Shown piece after piece: positions 1-6,895 of a DNA stretch of 12,640 nucleotides. This DNA is from Rubrobacter sp. GTDB taxonomy: Bacteria; Actinomycetota; Rubrobacteria; Rubrobacterales; Rubrobacteraceae. The DNA lies in contig JAFAPF010000036.1 in assembly GCA_019247245.1 (NCBI GenBank), positions 1-12,640 on the forward strand, in the 5' to 3' direction. The first letter of the stretch is position 1. The number at the start of each line of letters is the position of its first letter. The notes below the pieces were generated by a model. That model made no database searches and was not told the DNA's origin. It saw only the letters and a program-made list of their open reading frames with translations. The translations under genes were made by a program, and so were the position numbers.

Positions 1-82
1 CCTTCCGCTACCCCATCCTACGCTGTAAACAATTTTATACAGAAGATGTTAAATATTTTATACTTATTCAATAGCGCACTCA
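1..82. repeat. 82-bp direct repeat, copy 1 (control segment upstream of precursor)
   Basis: Positions 1-82 recur in the same orientation at 12559-12640 with one substitution (T at 68, C at 12626). The segment is AT-rich in its middle, unlike the GC-rich surroundings, and lies directly upstream of the precursor gene, so it is most simply read as promoter/operator DNA. The repeat could extend left of base 1, and the second copy could extend right of 12640; neither flank is visible. Confidence 0.95.
24..63 (+). promoter_or_regulatory. Tandem 17-bp direct repeats, candidate operator
   Basis: Two 17-bp units, 24-40 and 47-63, match at 14 of 17 positions and start 23 bp apart, about two helical turns. 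The shared pattern is TGTWAANNATTTTATAC. Same-face spacing of direct repeats is typical of binding sites for regulators such as SARP or OmpR/NarL-type activators, but the protein that binds here is unknown. A TATACT at 59-64 could be a -10 element; no good -35 box sits upstream, which would fit an activator-dependent promoter. The second unit ends 76 bases before the precursor start codon. Confidence 0.55.
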
Positions 83-139
83 CCCAAAACCTGCTATCGT
101 TCTAATCAATGTAAGGCATCCTCGGAAAGGAGAAAACGT

Positions 140-463
140 ATGGCCGAAAGCAGGCCTCGTGCCCCGGAGGAGCTCGAGCGGCTCCGGCGGGAGATGATGG
201 AGAGGGTACTGGATCGAGCCGGGAGCGATCCCGAGTGGAGACAGCGGCTTCTGGACGATCCGGAAGCCGCTATGGCCGACTTCCCGGAGACCCAGCGCAT
301 GAGGGAGATGCAAACGAGGCCACCTGAGGGCGTAGAGCCCCTACCCGCGGAAGCAGAGGTCGTGGGTCATCATCACGAGGAGGAGCACCAGCGTGGCTGC
401 TGGCAGTGTTATATGTCGTATTACTGGTACTGGGACTACTACTCGCAAACATATTACGAGTAG
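140..463 (+). CDS. Lanthipeptide-type precursor peptide with NHLP-like leader and aromatic-rich core
   Basis: This 107-aa protein is probably the substrate of the downstream synthetase. Residues 16-48 carry the pattern of the NHLP (nitrile hydratase-like) leader: an amphipathic stretch ending VLDRAGSDPEW, then RLLDDPEAAMADF. A Pro/Glu spacer follows, then a His/Glu cluster (HHHEEEH, 77-83), then the presumed core from about G86. The last 22 residues hold 8 Tyr and 3 Trp, two Cys (C87, C90), two Ser (S93, S102) and one Thr (T104). Both Cys precede all core Ser/Thr, the reverse of the commonest lanthionine order. The start is supported by GGAAAGGAG seven bases upstream; the gene ends in tandem TAG stops. 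It stands first in the cluster, behind the repeated control segment. The leader family and core boundary are judged by eye; the final modification is inferred from the neighbour. Confidence 0.85.
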   Translation: MAESRPRAPEELERLRREMMERVLDRAGSDPEWRQRLLDDPEAAMADFPETQRMREMQTRPPEGVEPLPAEAEVVGHHHEEEHQRGCWQCYMSYYWYWDYYSQTYYE

Positions 464-538
464 TAGAGCAGCAAAGCGCGAGCGTGGGCTTTTCGAAGGC
501 GTAAATATCCCCAGATAGTTCCGCGTCTCGGGGGCATC

Positions 539-594
539 GGAGGCGTCCAGGCATGGCCCAAGCAGTTGCCTGGGCGCCTCTCCCGTCTTTTCTT
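539..594 (+). terminator. Hairpin between precursor and synthetase, candidate attenuator
   Basis: Bases 539-553 can pair with 567-581, giving about 15 pairs including two G-U, around a 13-base loop. A pyrimidine- and T-rich run begins shortly after (586-594) but is interrupted by C, so this is not a perfect intrinsic terminator. Its place just after the precursor suits partial termination or 3'-end stabilisation, making more precursor than enzyme message. This role is inferred from position and structure. Confidence 0.55.
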
Positions 595-609
595 CCTGGT
601 TCTTCCTGG
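590..609 (+). repeat. Perfect tandem 10-bp duplication
   Basis: TTCTTCCTGG occurs twice head to tail (590-599 and 600-609), directly after the hairpin. It may be a replication slippage product; no function is evident. Confidence 0.8.
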
Positions 610-748
610 GTGATGGGCGCTGGAACAGAACACATCAAATGGGTGATAGCAGGCTCTCGTCTGATTGCTCGCTTTACTACTAGCAAACCTTGTTCTAGGT
701 GAAAGCGATAACGAGGTGAAGAAGACGAGGAGCCTACAAGCATAGGGG

Positions 749-3640
749 GTGCCCAGGCACACCACGAGGTGTTCCAGGTGCTACTTTCCGGTCTTCCGCT
801 GTGAGCATGGGATGACGAAGAAGGAAGGTGATGATACGAGCGAGCAGAGTGAGCGAGCCCACAGTCGTCAGGACAAGGAGATAGCGGGGTACCCTGACGG
901 TGGGCCGGTGGAGGGCCCCATCGCTACGGTCAGAGAAGACGAATCCGACGGTTCGCTCCTCACCCTCATCATGGAGGCTTGTAGTGATGAGCCGGTACGA
1001 GTAGCGGGCTGGCGGATCGATCCGGGCGAGGATGCTCACCGGCTTGATATTCGTGTTCGCAACGAACACGTAGAGCTTCCGGAGCAAGGTTGGAAGCTCC
1101 ACGTCTCGGCCGATCTTTCCTCGGCGGAAGCGGTGCTGCGCTGTGCGCTGCCGGTGCTCCTTTCCGAAGACGCCAGCTTTAAAGTCGTTTCTTCGCTTCC
1201 CCAACTCGCTATGCTCAACGAAGGTATGGGCGGGCCCAGCCAGATCGGCAAGTTCATAACGGTCTACCCAAAGAATGATGCCCAGGCGGTCCGCCTCGCG
1301 GTCGCGCTAGATGAGATCACCCGCGGGTTGCGCGGTCCCGCTATCCCCTCCGACCGCCCCCTTGCCCCGCGTAGCCTGGTCCACTACCGCTATGGGGGCT
1401 TCGGTACCAAGCTAATCCAAGCGCCATCCGGCGAGATACAGCCCGCGATCACCGCCCCAAACGGCGAGTTAGTGCCGGATCGGCGCTCGATGAGCTATCA
1501 CGCGCCCGACTGGGCGGTAGATCCGTTCGTCATCGCGGGGGTCGTCGCCGAACCCGCCGAGACGCCAAGCAAGGTCATCGGACGCCGTTACCTGAGAGTC
1601 GACACCCTGTACTGGTCACCCAAGGGTGCGGTCTACCATGCGCTGGACCTGGAGGTCCTGCGCCACTGCGTGCTCAAGCGGCGGTGCCGTGGTGCTGGGG
1701 CGGCAGGAGACGGGCGCGACGCCCGAGACTATCTACGCAACGAAGCCGAGGTCCTTGGCCGCCTCGCCCCTGACCCCCGCTTTCCGGAGGCCTTCGAGCT
1801 GATCGAACGGGAAGATGGCGACCTCCTCCTGGCGATGGAAGAGGTAAAGGGGGAAACGTTGGGCGAGCACGTGGCTAACTTGGCCCAGCAGGGCCGGCAC
1901 GTGTCGGGTGAGGGGGTTGTGGCTTGGGGACAGGAACTAGCCGCGATGCTCCGGACGATCCACGATGAGGGCTTCGTCTACCGCGACTTGAAGATGGAGA
2001 ACGTGGTCATTACCCCGGACGGATGTCTGCGCCTACTCGACTTCGAGCTGGCCTGCGAGCTGGGGGCCGAGAACCCTCTCAGCGGCGTGGGCACCCGCGG
2101 CTACTTCTCGCCGCAGCGAGCCGCTGGAGAACCTCCTGCTGTCACCGACGACGTCTACAGCCTTGGCGCTCTACTCTACGCTACCATAACCTCCGCCGCT
2201 GTACCGCTGGCGCCCCATCCCAGGGCTCTTCTGAAGCGTCCTATCGAGCTACTCAACCCAGCCGCCGGTCCCGCGCTGATCGAGGTGATTTCCCGCTGCC
2301 TTGAGCCGGATCCGGCGGCTAGGTTTCCCTCAATGTCTGCGCTCGGCGCCGCGCTCGCGAACGTCGGGGCGGGAGCCTCCGTGAGGCCAGCTATGTTCGG
2401 TGGTGAGCGCGCCGTCGAACCGGAAGCACAGGCGCGGGGCCGCTACCGCGAGCTGGCGAAGCGGCTCGGGGACACGCTCTGCAAGGAGGCGTGTCGAACA
2501 CCGGATGGGCGGGGTCTGATGTGGAGGAGCAAGAGCCTCGGTCCAGGGGGAATGCCCCTTCGCGACCTCTGCATCGGCGGGGCCGGAGCGGTGCTCGCGC
2601 TGGCGGAGTTGGTTGGAGAGTTGGACGATCCGGAGCACCGATCTGCTCTCGCGGAAGGGACCCGCTGGCTGAAAGGGGCGCCTCGGTTGGAAGGGCAGCC
2701 TTTGCCTGGGCTATACGTGGGTGAGGCGGGCGTTGGGGCCGCGTTGCTCCGCGCGGGCCAGATCCTTTCCGATGGCGAGCTGATAGACGTTGCCGCCGAG
2801 CGGGGACGTTGGATCTCTTCCCTTCCCTACGCCTCGCCCGACATGTTCAACGGTACCGCCGGGTGTCTCCGCTTCCACCTCCTACTCTGGGACGAAGCCG
2901 GCGATCCCGAACACCTCAGCCACGCTATCGCGGCTGGTGAGTTTCTACTCGAGAGGACCGAGGACGCCGGCGATGGTGGACTGCGCTGGATGACCCCGCC
3001 CGACATCGGCGGTCCGAGTAGCCTCGCATACCTCGGCTACGCGCATGGCGCCGCTGGCATCGCCGATGCCCTCCTCGACCTCTTCGAGGCCACTGCAGAC
3101 GAGCGCTTTCTCTCCGCTGCGCGGGGTGCGGGACAGTGGCTCGCCCGTCTGGCCATCCCGGTTCTAGATGACGATAGCGGACTGGACTGGCCGCATGTCG
3201 AGGGCCGGCCGCCTGCCGGGGCTGCGTGGTGCCACGGCGCCACCGGTATCGGCCGCTTCTTCCTCCACGCTGCAGAGTTCGACGTGCTGCCGGAAGCGGC
3301 CGAGATCGCGGCTCGCGCGGCGCGAACAGTAGCTCGCGGGGCGCGGACGCAAGGTCCGACCCAATGCCACGGTCTCGCTGGCAACACCGAGTTTCTGCTC
3401 GATATGGCGCAGGCGACCGGGGACAGGGCCTACCTGGCAGAGGCTTGGACGCTGGCGCGTCTGATGGAAGCGTTCTCAACAGAGAAGGAGGGCGCACTCG
3501 TATGGCCCTCGGACCCGCCAGACGTTTTCAGCCCGGATTACATGACTGGCTTCGCAGGCGTTGCGATGTGTCTGCTACGCTTGAGCGACCCGGGAGGACT
3601 ACCGCACCAGTTAAGCCGTTCCGGCTTCCGCCACCGCTGA
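749..3640 (+). CDS. Class IV (LanL-like) lanthionine synthetase: lyase-kinase-cyclase
   Basis: This 963-aa three-domain enzyme would phosphorylate Ser/Thr of the precursor, eliminate phosphate to dehydro residues and add Cys thiols. The lyase domain (about 85-270) has the family block WKLHVSA (115-121), then SQIGKFITVYP (164-174) and VHYRYGGF (211-218). The Ser/Thr kinase (about 280-540) has VLK (K310), YRDLKMEN (D413, K415, N418) and DFE in place of DFG (D431). The LanC-like cyclase (about 590-945) has GYAHGAAG (H766), WCHG (C828) and QCHG (C873, H874). These are the Cys, Cys, His zinc ligands that class III LanKC enzymes lack, so class IV fits better. GTG 749 is the farthest upstream start but has only a distant AGGAG; ATG 812 also lacks a good site. 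The 749 start adds a CxxC-x6-CxH motif (C8, C11, C18, H20). The enzyme assignment is firm; the start is not. Confidence 0.93.
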   Translation: MPRHTTRCSRCYFPVFRCEHGMTKKEGDDTSEQSERAHSRQDKEIAGYPDGGPVEGPIATVREDESDGSLLTLIMEACSDEPVRVAGWRIDPGEDAHRLDIRVRNEHVELPEQGWKLHVSADLSSAEAVLRCALPVLLSEDASFKVVSSLPQLAMLNEGMGGPSQIGKFITVYPKNDAQAVRLAVALDEITRGLRGPAIPSDRPLAPRSLVHYRYGGFGTKLIQAPSGEIQPAITAPNGELVPDRRSMSYHAPDWAVDPFVIAGVVAEPAETPSKVIGRRYLRVDTLYWSPKGAVYHALDLEVLRHCVLKRRCRGAGAAGDGRDARDYLRNEAEVLGRLAPDPRFPEAFELIEREDGDLLLAMEEVKGETLGEHVANLAQQGRHVSGEGVVAWGQELAAMLRTIHDEGFVYRDLKMENVVITPDGCLRLLDFELACELGAENPLSGVGTRGYFSPQRAAGEPPAVTDDVYSLGALLYATITSAAVPLAPHPRALLKRPIELLNPAAGPALIEVISRCLEPDPAARFPSMSALGAALANVGAGASVRPAMFGGERAVEPEAQARGRYRELAKRLGDTLCKEACRTPDGRGLMWRSKSLGPGGMPLRDLCIGGAGAVLALAELVGELDDPEHRSALAEGTRWLKGAPRLEGQPLPGLYVGEAGVGAALLRAGQILSDGELIDVAAERGRWISSLPYASPDMFNGTAGCLRFHLLLWDEAGDPEHLSHAIAAGEFLLERTEDAGDGGLRWMTPPDIGGPSSLAYLGYAHGAAGIADALLDLFEATADERFLSAARGAGQWLARLAIPVLDDDSGLDWPHVEGRPPAGAAWCHGATGIGRFFLHAAEFDVLPEAAEIAARAARTVARGARTQGPTQCHGLAGNTEFLLDMAQATGDRAYLAEAWTLARLMEAFSTEKEGALVWPSDPPDVFSPDYMTGFAGVAMCLLRLSDPGGLPHQLSRSGFRHR

Positions 3641-4184
3641 GAAGCGTCTCTATAAAGTTGCAGAACCAAAGGACTCTTACATGCTCGCCCTGGTCGCTCG
3701 GGGTCTGTATGGTGGCGCAGCGCGAGCAAACAGCTATGGCATTCGCTGCCAGGACTGCTCCCGCGAAGAGCGGCGTTACAAGGCGATGTTCCTCCCCCGC
3801 TTATAGGGAGCGTAGTAAGGGGTATCGCCGATCTACCGTAGTGTCCTCAATGGTGGTGCTGCCATCGGACCTCGCGGTGAGTTCAGCACAGGTGATGCCT
3901 AGCGGAACTCGCCCGTCTTAGGCGTTGGCGCGGATGTTTACGTAACGCTTCTTACCGGCAGTATTTCCTGATAGATTGCGTGAAATTCCACCGTGCTGCC
4001 CGTGTTGTTTCAGTTATCTACTTGCCTCTTGAACCCGGCGCCTGTTCCTATAGTTAGGGCTGCCAGTAAAGGGGTACCTGGTTACGCTAGCTAACCGCCT
4101 TGTTAGGCACTTGACTTATCCTTCTGAGACTATTCACTCCGAATGTTGGCTAGACGGGACGCGGGAAAACGCTGATGATTATGA
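3641..4184. other. Intergenic gap between convergent synthetase and response regulator
   Basis: This 544-bp stretch lies between two converging genes. I see no tRNA, insertion sequence or convincing terminator. It holds one very short ORF with CxxC (3681-3806), described separately. A weak 5-bp hairpin (GGTTA/TAACC) lies at 4080-4096. The 12-mer TTGTTAGGCACT at 4100-4111 recurs at 6818-6829, upstream of the GAF operon. A TTGACT at 4111-4116 resembles a -35 box, but no -10 or gene follows it. The gap may be decayed sequence. Confidence 0.6.
3681..3806 (+). CDS. Possible 41-aa CxxC small protein or gene remnant
   Basis: An ATG ORF of 41 codons follows AAAGGA at a 7-base spacing. About 70% of its third codon positions are G or C, similar to the neighbouring genes. 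It encodes a basic peptide with CQDC at residues 24-27, followed by SREERRYKAMF, which resembles a fragment of a zinc-binding protein. I do not recognise a family. It could be chance or the relic of a longer gene, and there is no operon support beyond lying 40 bases after the synthetase. Confidence 0.3.
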   Translation: MLALVARGLYGGAARANSYGIRCQDCSREERRYKAMFLPRL

Positions 4185-4817
4185 TTACAGGCGCAAGATA
4201 CCCCGCTCCAACGCCTTGGTTACCGCGGCGGTACGATCTGCGACGCCCAGCTTGCCGAATATATGGAGCAGGTGAGATTTGACGGTAGCCTCACTTATCC
4301 AGAGCTGGTTAGCAATCTCTTTGTTGCTCGCACCTTTAGCTACCAGCGCAAGCACCTCGATCTCGCGGCCGCTGAGCGCTTCTTCAGCCGGGCCTCGCGT
4401 TCGTTCCATCAATCGGGCGGCTACAGCAGGTGCAAGCAGCGGTTTTCCTTGCGCAGCAGAGCGAATGGCCTGAAAGAGCTCTTCGCGTGGGGCATCCTTT
4501 AGCAGGTAGCCCGTCGCACCATTCTCTATAGCCGGCAGTATGTCGGCGTCGCTATCATAGGTGGTCACCACCAACACGTATATGTCGGGATGCTCGGCTT
4601 TTATCTTGGAGATAGCTGTAACACCGTCCATCTCGGGCATGCGAAGGTCCATCAGGATAACCTTTGGGTGTAGACGGTCCGTCAGCTGCACGGCTTCTTT
4701 GCCGGTGGTGGCTTCACCGACTACCTCGAAGTCGGGCTGGCTTTCAAGCATACCTCGCAGGCCGGCTCGTACGACCGGGTGGTCGTCGGCTATCAACAGG
4801 CTAATGCGTTCCGTCAC
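4185..4817 (-). CDS. NarL/FixJ-family two-component response regulator
   Basis: This 210-aa protein has an N-terminal receiver domain (1-120) and a C-terminal LuxR-type helix-turn-helix (about 145-208). The receiver shows the acidic pair D11-D12, the phospho-acceptor D57 in ILMDLRMPEMDG, T86 and K107 in YLLKD. The DNA-binding half contains LSGREIEVLALVAKG and the recognition helix region ISEATVKSHL. It is full length for the family. The GTG start is fixed by AAGGAG four bases upstream (4822-4827, minus strand). No histidine kinase lies in the window, so its partner is elsewhere or the regulator is an orphan. It converges on the synthetase gene. A broken second copy of its first 35 or so codons lies at 6543-6677. 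It is a plausible regulator of this cluster, but its target is unknown. Confidence 0.95.
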   Translation of the reverse strand: MTERISLLIADDHPVVRAGLRGMLESQPDFEVVGEATTGKEAVQLTDRLHPKVILMDLRMPEMDGVTAISKIKAEHPDIYVLVVTTYDSDADILPAIENGATGYLLKDAPREELFQAIRSAAQGKPLLAPAVAARLMERTRGPAEEALSGREIEVLALVAKGASNKEIANQLWISEATVKSHLLHIFGKLGVADRTAAVTKALERGILRL

Positions 4818-4924
4818 CGGTCTCCTTCGTGGGTTACCTGCTTAACAACCCCATTCTGGGCGCTTTGCTTCTCCCGATACTCGCTAGGGTGCGGTCTGAT
4901 CGAACACCCTTTCCATAGCTGTTA

Positions 4925-4974
4925 ATAATAGCAGTCGTATCGGGCAGATGGTCGGAACCTCTTCTGCTCATCTG
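4925..4974 (-). promoter_or_regulatory. Conserved block upstream of response regulator, copy A
   Basis: Read on the minus strand, this block contains GATACGACTGCTATTAT and, farther upstream, AGCAGAAGAGGTTCCGA. Nearly the same words occur at 6766-6811 upstream of the truncated regulator copy. TATTAT is a fair -10 hexamer. Retention in both copies suggests promoter or operator DNA, but it could simply reflect a recent duplication. The remaining intergenic DNA between 4818 and 5079 shows nothing else I can name. Confidence 0.5.
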
Positions 4975-5079
4975 GCGACGTTCGGATCGGTGGTTTGCCT
5001 GTCTCAAAGGCGACTGCTGCTGGAAGCTAACCAGAGGAGTAGGGGCATGCGTCGAGCCGGGAAGGCCATGCGGGCGGCT

Positions 5080-6495
5080 CTAACCCTGGGCTTGCGGATT
5101 CTCCCACCGCAGGCGATCGCCGCGCTCGCTGCTCGCGTCAAGCGGCAGATCGAGGACAACGTATGCTTCGATCTGCGCTTCCTTGCCCTTCACCTGAACG
5201 CCGCCCAATGGCTGTACCTTCGTGCCGTCTGGGAGGGCGCGGTAAGTTTCGGCCCCGATTACTACCTGGCCGACCTTTGCCTGTCCTTCGAGTCGGGAGG
5301 CGAGGTTGACTGCATCGCCGATGACGGTGTAGCCGCGTCCTCCCTCTGCACCGACCAATCCGACCATCGCCTCGCCAGAGTTGACACCGACGCGGAAGCG
5401 TGGCCACCCCGGGTGGCGCTCGACGATTCGCGCCGTCTCCCGCTGGAGGGCGAGCCCAGCCTGCGTGGCCCTGAGTGCGTGGTCTAGCTGATCACCCCGG
5501 GTGTTGAACGTCACCATGATCGCGTCACCGATCAACTTGTCCACCTCGCCACCGTACTGGTTAGCGATCATGGGCACAGCAACCTCGAAGTATTCGTTTA
5601 GCATCGTGCTGACGTACATCTGGTCGGAGCGTTCGGAGAAGGAGGTGAAACCCTGGAGGTCGGCGAAGAACACGCTGACGTCACGGGTTCTCCCGCGTGT
5701 CTCCTCAAGGTAGAGGTCGCTAAACCGCTCCTCGCGCCACTGTCTGTGCGCTGTGTAGGCAACGATCCCAAACGCCGCGAGCATGAGCAGATGCCATTCC
5801 CACCAGGTCGCGTGCCAGTTATACGCGAACACGATGGTGATCAGGGCTTCGGTGAGGAGCACGAAGGCGGTGATGACGCTGGCCGGCAGCGGGCGCCGGC
5901 GCTGCCTCCAAACGCGATAGTAGCGCGCTGCGGCGACCACGTAGAGGACAACGCCGAGACCAGCGAGAACAACGAGCGGTGGCGTAGCCACTTCGGCTGG
6001 AAGCGGCTGATCGAGCGGCGAAAGACCTGACAGCGAATACGCTGCCCAGGTAGCTATGACGGCGAGGACGAAGCCGCGAAGCACCCTCTCGCGGCGCATT
6101 ACCGCTGGCAAGAGACTCGCGTTAGCCTCAACGAACGATGAAGCGGCCGAGAAGACCGAAGCGATCACGAGCCCGATCGGCGTCGCGATCTCGAAACCGG
6201 CGTTATGACCTTCGAGCAGCACGCCTGGAGTCGCGAGCGCGTGGAGCCCGAGAAAACCAGCGCTTACGAGGAAAGCGAGCGAGATCAAGAAGAGGCGAGC
6301 ATCACCGCGGCGGTGCGCCGCCTCGCCCGTCGCGAAGGCAAGGACGCCGGTCACCAGGGCAGCCCCGAGCACGAGCCAGAAGTGAGCCGGGTGGTGCTCC
6401 CACTGGATATCGAGTGCCGGCTGCCAGAGAAGAAGCCAAAGGCCGAGCAGAGGAAGTATAACGAGTATGGCCCAGAGAGCAATGCGTGCGCGCAC
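5080..6495 (-). CDS. Membrane-bound class III adenylate cyclase
   Basis: This 471-aa protein should make cAMP from ATP at the inner face of the membrane. Six to eight hydrophobic segments fill residues 5-250. The catalytic domain (about 270-450) follows and is complete: FFADLQGF gives the first metal Asp (D279), DKLIGDA gives adenine-specifying K320 and the second metal Asp (D324), and VIGDAVNLASR gives D394 with the transition-state pair N397 and R401. The K/D pair at the purine sites indicates ATP rather than GTP as substrate. A single complete catalytic domain implies a homodimer. The GTG start is fixed by AGGAGG five bases upstream (6501-6506, minus strand). Two products of this cluster carry cNMP-binding domains (8682-11717 and 11714-12526), which suggests its cAMP acts locally on export and transcription; that link is inferred. 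Confidence 0.95.
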   Translation of the reverse strand: MRARIALWAILVILPLLGLWLLLWQPALDIQWEHHPAHFWLVLGAALVTGVLAFATGEAAHRRGDARLFLISLAFLVSAGFLGLHALATPGVLLEGHNAGFEIATPIGLVIASVFSAASSFVEANASLLPAVMRRERVLRGFVLAVIATWAAYSLSGLSPLDQPLPAEVATPPLVVLAGLGVVLYVVAAARYYRVWRQRRRPLPASVITAFVLLTEALITIVFAYNWHATWWEWHLLMLAAFGIVAYTAHRQWREERFSDLYLEETRGRTRDVSVFFADLQGFTSFSERSDQMYVSTMLNEYFEVAVPMIANQYGGEVDKLIGDAIMVTFNTRGDQLDHALRATQAGLALQRETARIVERHPGWPRFRVGVNSGEAMVGLVGAEGGRGYTVIGDAVNLASRLEGQAKVGQVVIGAETYRALPDGTKVQPLGGVQVKGKEAQIEAYVVLDLPLDASSERGDRLRWENPQAQG

Positions 6496-6542
6496 CCCGG
6501 CCTCCTAGCCTACCATCAAGGCGACCTGTGGAAGCCGGCCTG

Positions 6543-6677
6543 CTACTTTCGCTTCTCTATACTGGCGGAACCCTCGTCGACCACCTCGAAGTCGAGCTGG
6601 CTCTCGCGCATGGTCCGCAGGCTGGCTCGTACAACCGGGTGATCGTCGGTGGCTATCGAGCGAATAGGCCCCGTCAT
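6543..6677 (-). pseudogene. Truncated duplicate of the response regulator receiver N-terminus
   Basis: Reading from ATG 6677, a 44-codon ORF encodes DDHPVVRASLRTMRESQLDF followed by EVVDE. This matches residues 11-35 of the regulator at 4185-4817 in 20 of 25 positions. The match stops shortly afterwards, and the frame ends in TAG before the phospho-acceptor region, so no functional receiver remains. The beta-1 strand ahead of the acidic pair is also scrambled (SIAT in place of LLIA). It lies 47 bases upstream of the cyclase start, so both may share a transcript. It is best read as the relic of a duplicated regulator gene; a short expressed peptide cannot be excluded. Confidence 0.8.
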
Positions 6678-6765
6678 CGGTGCTTACGTACCCTTGGTTT
6701 GGCAACTTTCTGCTTTCCTTCCCCCGAAACTCCTCAAGGAATACCTGCTTGAGTGTCCTTTTCGC

Positions 6766-6811
6766 ATAATAGCAGTTGTATCAGGCAATCGGAAGCTATT
6801 CTGCTGATCTA
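6766..6811 (-). promoter_or_regulatory. Conserved block upstream of truncated regulator and cyclase, copy B
   Basis: On the minus strand this block carries GATACAACTGCTATTAT preceded by AGCAGAATAGCTTCCGA, paralleling 4925-4974. It is therefore the likely promoter region for the relic and the cyclase, and it forms the minus-strand half of a divergent control region shared with the GAF operon. Confidence 0.5.
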
Positions 6812-6839
6812 GGGAAGTTGTTAGGCACTCACCCGCGGT

Positions 6840-6869
6840 TTGACAGCTTCTAGTTTTTGGTTGTATTCT
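6840..6869 (+). promoter_or_regulatory. Promoter of the GAF-protease-exporter-regulator operon
   Basis: A perfect -35 hexamer TTGACA (6840-6845) is followed after 18 bases by TATTCT (6864-6869, 4 of 6 to consensus). Transcription would begin near 6876, about 20 bases before the chosen GTG at 6896. This argues against the in-frame TTG at 6857, which lies inside the promoter. Confidence 0.6.
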
Positions 6870-6895
6870 CGCTTCAAAAGGGAAAGGCTTGCACC

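Noticed and set aside
553..702. 49-codon ATG ORF in the precursor-synthetase spacer with GGAGG nine bases upstream
   Set aside because: It runs through the hairpin and tandem repeat, has many T-ending codons unlike the neighbours and matches no family I know, so it is probably chance.
2925..3497. Long minus-strand open frames (up to 190 codons) opposite the synthetase cyclase domain
   Set aside because: They are low-complexity Arg/Pro-rich translations opposite a well-supported gene, typical of GC-rich antisense frames.
3613..3627. AAGCCG-TTC-CGGCTT hairpin at the end of the synthetase gene
   Set aside because: It lies inside coding sequence and is not followed by a T-run, so it is not a credible terminator.
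3226..3921. 231-codon plus-strand open frame overlapping the synthetase end and running into the gap
   Set aside because: Most of it overlaps the strongly supported LanC zinc-ligand region in another frame; its product is Arg/Ser-rich with no domain.
4092..4111. GTTAGGC preceded by an inverted CTAAC, resembling integron attC core sites
   Set aside because: The stem is only 5 bp with no second core pair, no integrase and no cassette structure; the shared 12-mer at 6818-6829 lacks the inverted partner.
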